Shown in pieces: positions 61,055 through 64,000 of a stretch of DNA of 64,000 nt. Position 1 is the stretch's first letter. Every line of letters starts with the position of its first letter. The notes below the pieces were generated by a model. That model saw only the letters and a program-made list of their open reading frames with translations. It searched no databases and was not told where the DNA came from. The translations under genes were made by a program, and so were the position numbers. The DNA is from Oscillospiraceae bacterium. GTDB taxonomy: Bacteria > Bacillota > Clostridia > Oscillospirales > Ruminococcaceae. The stretch spans positions 103,058-167,057 of the forward strand of contig JAITFZ010000013.1 of the NCBI GenBank assembly GCA_031280965.1, given 5' to 3'.

Positions 61055-61083
61055 ATTATACAATATTTTTTCGATTTTGTCAA
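61055..61083 (-). promoter_or_regulatory. Consensus promoter for the recombinase trio
   Basis: Minus strand: -35 TTGACA (complement 61078-61083), 17-bp spacer, -10 TATAAT (complement 61055-61060). The nine-base word (A/G)TTGTATAA occurs three times from the -10 to 61008, twice back to back. Confidence 0.8.
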
Positions 61084-61084
61084 C

Positions 61085-61312
61085 ATAATTACTGACAGGT
61101 CATACTTCGTATTCGATGAAGTCCTCCCGACAATCCGAAAGCACGGCACATACATCACGGACGAATTACTCAAAAGGCTTGCCGACAAAACCGATGAAGC
61201 CGATGCTCTCTTGAGCGCACTTAGTAAAGAGCGCAGAAAAGTAAGGGAGGAAAGGCAGAGCCGCGAGTTCATTGAAACTTTCGCGACTGCTCTTGTGCCG
61301 AAAGCGCGGTAG
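61085..61312 (+). pseudogene. Phage antirepressor (BRO-N type) C-terminal remnant
   Basis: The in-frame residues VFDEVLPTIRKHGTYITDEL followed by LKRLADKTDEADALLSALSK match the end of the BRO-N domain (EVLPxIRKHGxY) and following linker of phage antirepressors. The N-terminal part is missing: upstream the frame runs into the promoter and antisense of the recombinase trio. This suggests truncation when the trio element inserted, or deletion at its edge. Confidence 0.65.
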
Positions 61313-61468
61313 GATACAGCTTTTTGCACTTAGGACATCTGAATTGTCGTAAATTCAAAAGCATAACAGCAATAACAAGCAAGCATGGTATAGTTATAAT
61401 CAATATTATGCGTAAACTGACTATTAAGTCATCGCCGAAAACAATACCTATTTCTTAATTTTTTCCAT
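61269..61468 (-). pseudogene. Possible frameshifted membrane/zinc-ribbon gene
   Basis: ATG 61468 has an excellent ribosome binding site (GAGGGG) but reads MEKIKK and stops. One frame over, without its own start, the sequence continues IVFGDDLIVSLRIILIITIP, a membrane segment, then FRCPKCKKLYP, half a zinc ribbon. A one-base change in the A-rich stretch near 61455 would join them. The 3' end runs antisense to the antirepressor remnant. Confidence 0.3.
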
Positions 61469-61663
61469 AATCCCCTCACTAATTCCTTGCGTAATAAACT
61501 TTAATCAGCTTATCAACCTCGCCGCCGTCATAATGCCGTTTCTCACGTCCAAATCACCCACCCGCAAAGAACCGATAAACCATAAAAACAAGGTTAAGAA
61601 ACACCACAAACGCAAAACGCACACCGAAATTAAACGGAGTGCGTTTTTTTGTAGAGTATTCAA
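61313..61663. other. Gap without an intact gene
   Basis: Apart from the possible frameshifted gene and the terminator at 61616-61650, this 351-bp stretch shows no coding signal on either strand. Confidence 0.5.
61616..61650. terminator. Terminator between anti-sigma gene and the gap
   Basis: AACGCAC-A-CCG pairs with CGG-A-GTGCGTT (one A-A mismatch) around an 8-nt loop. A T7 tract follows on the plus strand and TTTT on the minus strand, where it would end the sigma/anti-sigma transcript. Confidence 0.75.
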
Positions 61664-62416
61664 TTAAATATCATTACGGATAAAAACATGACTCCAAATT
61701 GTAAATGCGTTTCCGCCGTTTATTATCTCTGCAAAAGTATCTCGCGGTTCTGCTTTTATATCCTCGATAGATGTAACATCACGATAAATATACCATGCCG
61801 ACCCAAATTGCCACGGCATATCTTCGGGTAGGTCAACACGGACAATATGCCCCCTGCGTGTCAACGAATAACTGACCGCAACATAATCGAACCGCTCAAA
61901 ATCTCGCTCCCTTTCGAGTTTTGTAAAAAAATCCCATTCGGGCAGGTCAGATAAGTCACCAAATAACTGCATTGTACCGTTAGTGAACACCTCATAAAAA
62001 AGACTGTTCGTATCGCCGTTCATGTAATATCTGCCCGGACGTAATACACCTATTTCGCTTTCGTTGGCATCACTACCTTCAAGGTAATATCTAAAATCCG
62101 ATTCAAACGAGTTATTATCGCTTATTCGCATTATAGAAATTGCCACCACACTTATTACTATAACTGCAACAATGCTCCCTGCTATAAATGCTAAAACCCT
62201 ACCTTTTTTCAATACTTTTTTCATTATTTTGATAGGTTTTTCTTCATCAGCCTTGTTTATGGGTTTGTGCATTTCCATAGAAATATCTTTTAATTGTTTC
62301 TCGCACGAAGAACACTCTTTAATATGTTCCTCTACTAAGGTGCGACTTTCGTTGCTACATACATTATCATAATATAATGGTAGCAAGTCTTTTATAGTTT
62401 CGCATGATGATTTCAT
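61664..62416 (-). CDS. Anti-sigma factor with zinc-finger (zf-HC2) domain
   Basis: The 250-aa single-pass membrane protein has an N-terminal anti-sigma zinc finger (HIKECSSCEKQL, H-x3-C-x2-C, near residue 32), a membrane segment at about residues 75-97 (VLAFIAGSIVAVIVISVVAI) and an extracytoplasmic domain of about 150 residues with no recognised fold. It should hold the adjacent ECF sigma factor inactive until an envelope signal arrives. ATG 62416 overlaps the sigma stop (ATGA), and AAAGGAG precedes it. Confidence 0.87.
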   Translation of the reverse strand: MKSSCETIKDLLPLYYDNVCSNESRTLVEEHIKECSSCEKQLKDISMEMHKPINKADEEKPIKIMKKVLKKGRVLAFIAGSIVAVIVISVVAISIMRISDNNSFESDFRYYLEGSDANESEIGVLRPGRYYMNGDTNSLFYEVFTNGTMQLFGDLSDLPEWDFFTKLERERDFERFDYVAVSYSLTRRGHIVRVDLPEDMPWQFGSAWYIYRDVTSIEDIKAEPRDTFAEIINGGNAFTIWSHVFIRNDI

Positions 62417-62889
62417 AATAAATTCTCCTTTAATTTTAATTTGGCACGGTGATATGTGACCCTCGCCCAACTTTCAGTCTTGCCGAATAATTCCGCAATT
62501 TGCATGAATGACAATTCCCCGAATACTCGCAGGGTGAACACTTCCTTATGAGGTTCTTCCATTTTATGAAGAGCCTTGTGTATTTCAAAAGCGGTTTCCC
62601 TGTCGGAAAAATTCTGCTCGAAGTCAGCCGTATCAGCCCATTCATGCTCATAAAAATTGGCAGTTCGTTTTTTCTCTTTTTCGCAATAAGTAAAATATGC
62701 GTTTTTAGCGATTTGGCAAAGCCAAACTTGAATTTTACACTCGCCATTAAAGCTGTCAATCGCCTTAAATGCTTTCAAAAACGTATTTTGCGTTATATCC
62801 TCTGCTATTGTTTCATTACGGCATAGGGATAACGTATATTTGTAAACATATTTGAAATACTGCGAATAGATTTCCTCGAAGTTAATCAC
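62413..62889 (-). CDS. ECF-type RNA polymerase sigma factor
   Basis: The 158-aa sigma-70 family protein has only regions 2 and 4: region 2 (YVYKYTLSLCRNETIAEDIT, FLKAFKAIDSFNGECKIQVW) and region 4 (KEVFTLRVFGELSFMQIAEL, KTESWARVTYHRAKLKLKE). It is released by the anti-sigma factor encoded next. The start is GTG 62889 with GGAGGTG upstream. A promoter with AAC and GTC boxes 17 bp apart lies upstream and fits autoregulation. Confidence 0.92.
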   Translation of the reverse strand: MINFEEIYSQYFKYVYKYTLSLCRNETIAEDITQNTFLKAFKAIDSFNGECKIQVWLCQIAKNAYFTYCEKEKKRTANFYEHEWADTADFEQNFSDRETAFEIHKALHKMEEPHKEVFTLRVFGELSFMQIAELFGKTESWARVTYHRAKLKLKENLL

Positions 62890-62941
62890 ATTCTCACCTC
62901 CTGCCTGTAAGTTGTTGTTAAAAGCTCGCTTTCATATATAT

Positions 62942-62967
62942 GACTGTGAAAAATCAAATTTGTTACA
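62942..62967 (-). promoter_or_regulatory. Candidate ECF-dependent promoter of the sigma operon
   Basis: Minus strand: TGTAAC (complement 62962-62967), 17 bp, GTC (complement 62942-62944). The AAC/GTC pair at this spacing is the usual ECF pattern. The predicted leader is about 45 nt. Confidence 0.55.
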
Positions 62968-63021
62968 CCAATTTGAAAATTATTTTTCATACCTCGTATC
63001 GCTCCCACGCTCCCTCTACAT

Positions 63022-63057
63022 AAAAGCCGACAAGGTGTAAACCTATTCGGCTTTTTT
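63022..63057. terminator. Terminator overlapping the zinc-ribbon gene end
   Basis: AAAAGCCGA (63022-63030) and TCGGCTTTT (63047-63055) form a 9-bp perfect stem with a 16-nt loop. The minus-strand T-run ends the zinc-ribbon transcript, separating it from the sigma operon; a longer T-run is on the plus strand. Confidence 0.8.
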
Positions 63058-63147
63058 GTTACCGAAAAGAAGATGTTGCACCGCCGAGCAATTCGGACAT
63101 ATACCATTAATAAATGCCGTTCCGCAAGTTACACAAAATTTTCCCAT
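63043..63147 (-). CDS. Small zinc-ribbon protein, 34 aa
   Basis: ATG 63147, with AGAGGA eight bases upstream, opens a 34-codon ORF reading MGKFCVTCGTAFINGICPNC followed by SAVQHLLFGNKKAE. Two C-x2-C pairs (Cys5/Cys8 and Cys17/Cys20) form a compact zinc ribbon. It has a consensus promoter 50 bases upstream and ends inside a terminator, so it is a complete small transcription unit, divergent from an XRE regulator. No family is recognised beyond the zinc-ribbon pattern. Confidence 0.7.
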   Translation of the reverse strand: MGKFCVTCGTAFINGICPNCSAVQHLLFGNKKAE

Positions 63148-63198
63148 GTTGTAATTCCTCTACTTTCGTAAAATAATTCCATAATATGACTATTTAAT

Positions 63199-63227
63199 AT
63201 TATAACATGAATTTTCGCCACTGTCAA
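63199..63227 (-). promoter_or_regulatory. Consensus promoter of the zinc-ribbon gene
   Basis: Minus strand: -35 TTGACA (complement 63222-63227), 17-bp spacer, -10 TATAAT (complement 63199-63204). Confidence 0.8.
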
Positions 63228-63230
63228 GGC

Positions 63231-63254
63231 TATAGCGTTAATATATTCGCTATA
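63231..63254. promoter_or_regulatory. Operator-like inverted repeat between divergent genes
   Basis: TATAGCG (63231-63237) and CGCTATA (63248-63254) are perfect 7-bp arms around a 10-bp AT centre. It begins 3 bases upstream of the minus -35 box and is the likely binding site of the XRE regulator encoded next to it. Confidence 0.6.
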
Positions 63255-63314
63255 AATATTTGTCTTTTTGCCGCTCCGCATATACACTTATTATAAAAGG
63301 TTTTGAGGTGTATT

Positions 63315-63659
63315 ATGGATAAAAAGGCTATTCAAGCGGCTTTTGGTAACAATTTAAGAAAATACCGCTCTATAAACGGAAAAAATCAAGAGGAATTCGC
63401 TTTTACGGCAGACATGAGCGCGGCATATTTGAGCGAACTGGAGCGCGGCGAGAAATGCCCTACAATAGACACGGTTTATAAAATATGCAGGGCTTTACAC
63501 ATTACAGTTGCGGAACTGCTTGACTTTGACGCAGGAGAGCAAGCAGAATCGGAAGCGTTTTTAATTATAAAAAACGCATTAAAAACTGCGCCCGATAAGA
63601 ATAAATTAAAATTAGCGCGTGTTTTTGAGCGGTTTATTGATTTATATAACGAGGATTAA
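63315..63659 (+). CDS. XRE family transcriptional regulator
   Basis: The 114-aa regulator has an N-terminal Cro/C1-type helix-turn-helix (GNNLRKYRSINGKNQEEFA, then SAAYLSELERGEKCPTIDTV and ICRALHITVAELL) and a short helical C-terminus. ATG 63315 follows GAGGTG; an upstream TTG at 63303 is in frame but lies within that site. It is divergent from the zinc-ribbon gene, with an operator-like inverted repeat between them, and has its own terminator. Confidence 0.92.
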   Translation: MDKKAIQAAFGNNLRKYRSINGKNQEEFAFTADMSAAYLSELERGEKCPTIDTVYKICRALHITVAELLDFDAGEQAESEAFLIIKNALKTAPDKNKLKLARVFERFIDLYNED

Positions 63660-63675
63660 AAATAATGGATTTGGT

Positions 63676-63705
63676 GCAAGTAGCCTGTGCTACTTGCGCT
63701 TTTTT
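63676..63705 (+). terminator. Rho-independent terminator of the XRE gene
   Basis: GCAAGTAG (63676-63683) and CTACTTGC (63690-63697) form an 8-bp perfect stem with a 6-nt loop, followed by GC and six T residues. Confidence 0.9.
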
Positions 63706-63723
63706 AGAACCTATCCAACATTA

Positions 63724-63754
63724 ATGTTTTATCATAAATCATCCGATAAAACAT
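63724..63754. repeat. Hairpin in the 5' end of the insertion sequence
   Basis: ATGTTTTATC and GATAAAACAT are perfect 10-bp arms with an 11-nt loop, ending just before the AGGGGTGAT ribosome binding site of the transposase. Such hairpins often keep outside transcripts from being translated into transposase. Confidence 0.6.
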
Positions 63755-63767
63755 AGGGGTGATAAAA

Positions 63768-64000
63768 ATGAAAGAATTGAAAAGCTATAAATCGTGGACA
63801 ATATCGGATGAATTTTGGGAAGCAATAGAAGATGAAATTGCGTCACATGAAAGAGACCCGAACAGAGAATATAAGCGTAAACCCGGCGGCGGTCGCAAGC
63901 CACCCGATATGCGAAAAATACTTTCGGGAATTTTCTACGTTTTGCGAACAGGTATTCAATGGAAAGCGGCACCTAATGAATATGGCAGTTCAAGCAATTT
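63768..64000 (+). CDS. IS5-family transposase, N-terminal part (runs off window)
   Basis: ATG 63768, after AGGGGTGAT, opens a frame that continues to the last base. The visible 77 residues (SWTISDEFWEAIED, then RKPGGGRKPPDMRKILSGIF and YVLRTGIQWKAAP) match the N-terminal helix-turn-helix region of IS5-family transposases (the group with a separate DUF4096-like first half). The catalytic DDE part lies beyond the window. The probable left end of the element is near 63707, after the XRE terminator. Confidence 0.88.
   Translation, partial: MKELKSYKSWTISDEFWEAIEDEIASHERDPNREYKRKPGGGRKPPDMRKILSGIFYVLRTGIQWKAAPNEYGSSSN

Larger units (their letters stand above)
57712..61085 (-). mobile_element. Recombinase-in-Trio (RIT)-type element
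   Basis: Three tyrosine recombinase genes overlap and are read in one direction from a single promoter at 61055-61083, which is the hallmark of RIT elements. The left limit is set at the hairpin after the last gene and the right limit at the edge of the truncated antirepressor; exact ends and target duplications were not found by eye. Confidence 0.7.

Noticed and set aside
60797..61084. 5' part of the plus-strand frame that leads into the antirepressor remnant
   Set aside because: This part is antisense to the first tyrosine recombinase and its promoter; only the section after about 61085 resembles a protein family.
62886..63107. 73-codon minus-strand ORF upstream of the sigma gene
   Set aside because: It crosses a terminator and the ECF promoter and overlaps the zinc-ribbon gene in another frame; no ribosome binding site.

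Overview
The window reads like the chromosome of an anaerobic, Gram-positive clostridial bacterium (class Clostridia, probably near the Oscillospirales). The basis is a SCIFF ranthipeptide precursor with its radical-SAM maturase, a NADH-dependent electron-bifurcating flavoenzyme set, PadR/HAAS and LemA/DUF3137 gene pairs, AGGAGG-type ribosome binding sites, and many TTGACA-17-TATAAT promoters. No tRNA, rRNA or CRISPR array was seen.

Layout. 1-5.2 kb (+): 5'-truncated acyl-CoA ligase, dprA, an amidohydrolase, an unlisted 44-codon ORF, DUF3137 and LemA. 5.2-8.1 kb (-): DUF4097, HAAS membrane protein, PadR regulator, DUF2271 lipoprotein. 8.2-12.5 kb (+): recJ and rel. 12.5-13.3 kb (+): a 38-aa ORF with its own promoter and terminator, and an Asn/His-rich secreted protein. 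13.3-18.7 kb (-): surface polysaccharide operon (GT2, EpsG-like polymerase, Stealth phosphotransferase, FkbM methyltransferase, flippase), whose middle genes are visibly AT-rich. 18.9-23.6 kb (+): ABC exporter with two ABC-2 permeases, histidine kinase and response regulator, all overlapping or closely spaced. 23.7-28.1 kb (-): three-subunit flavoenzyme resembling Stn/Hyd/Nfn bifurcating enzymes. 28.2-29.7 kb (+): SCIFF peptide and maturase, divergent from the flavoenzyme with abutting -35 boxes. 29.8-39.5 kb (+): HtrA-type protease, a seven-module hybrid sensor kinase, a double-receiver protein, and a heterodimeric ABC exporter. 39.6-48.8 kb (+): CoA-transferase, endonuclease III, a RodA/FtsW protein on an apparently leaderless mRNA, galactokinase, nadB, nadC, cysteine desulfurase, IscU and a thioredoxin-like protein. 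48.8-53.1 kb: cytidylate-kinase-like protein, DUF421, YihY, YchF and a NERD protein.

From about 53.1 kb to the end the window is accessory DNA: a truncated large serine recombinase with a TnpW-like gene, a DUF3847-like gene, an oriT-like 77-bp palindrome and MobA/MobL relaxase, a small serine resolvase, a 175-bp inverted-repeat-bounded segment, AT-rich small genes including a TPR/zinc protein, a set of three overlapping tyrosine recombinases (Recombinase-in-Trio type) beside a truncated phage antirepressor, an ECF sigma/anti-sigma pair, a 34-aa zinc-ribbon gene divergent from an XRE regulator, and the start of an IS5-family insertion sequence.

The most unusual signal is a short dispersed repeat at five places in the chromosomal part (about 8.0, 18.7, 23.0, 27.5 and 45.8 kb). 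It lies between or in front of genes and at four of the five places carries the AAAGGA ribosome binding site of the next gene; two places hold tandem copies.
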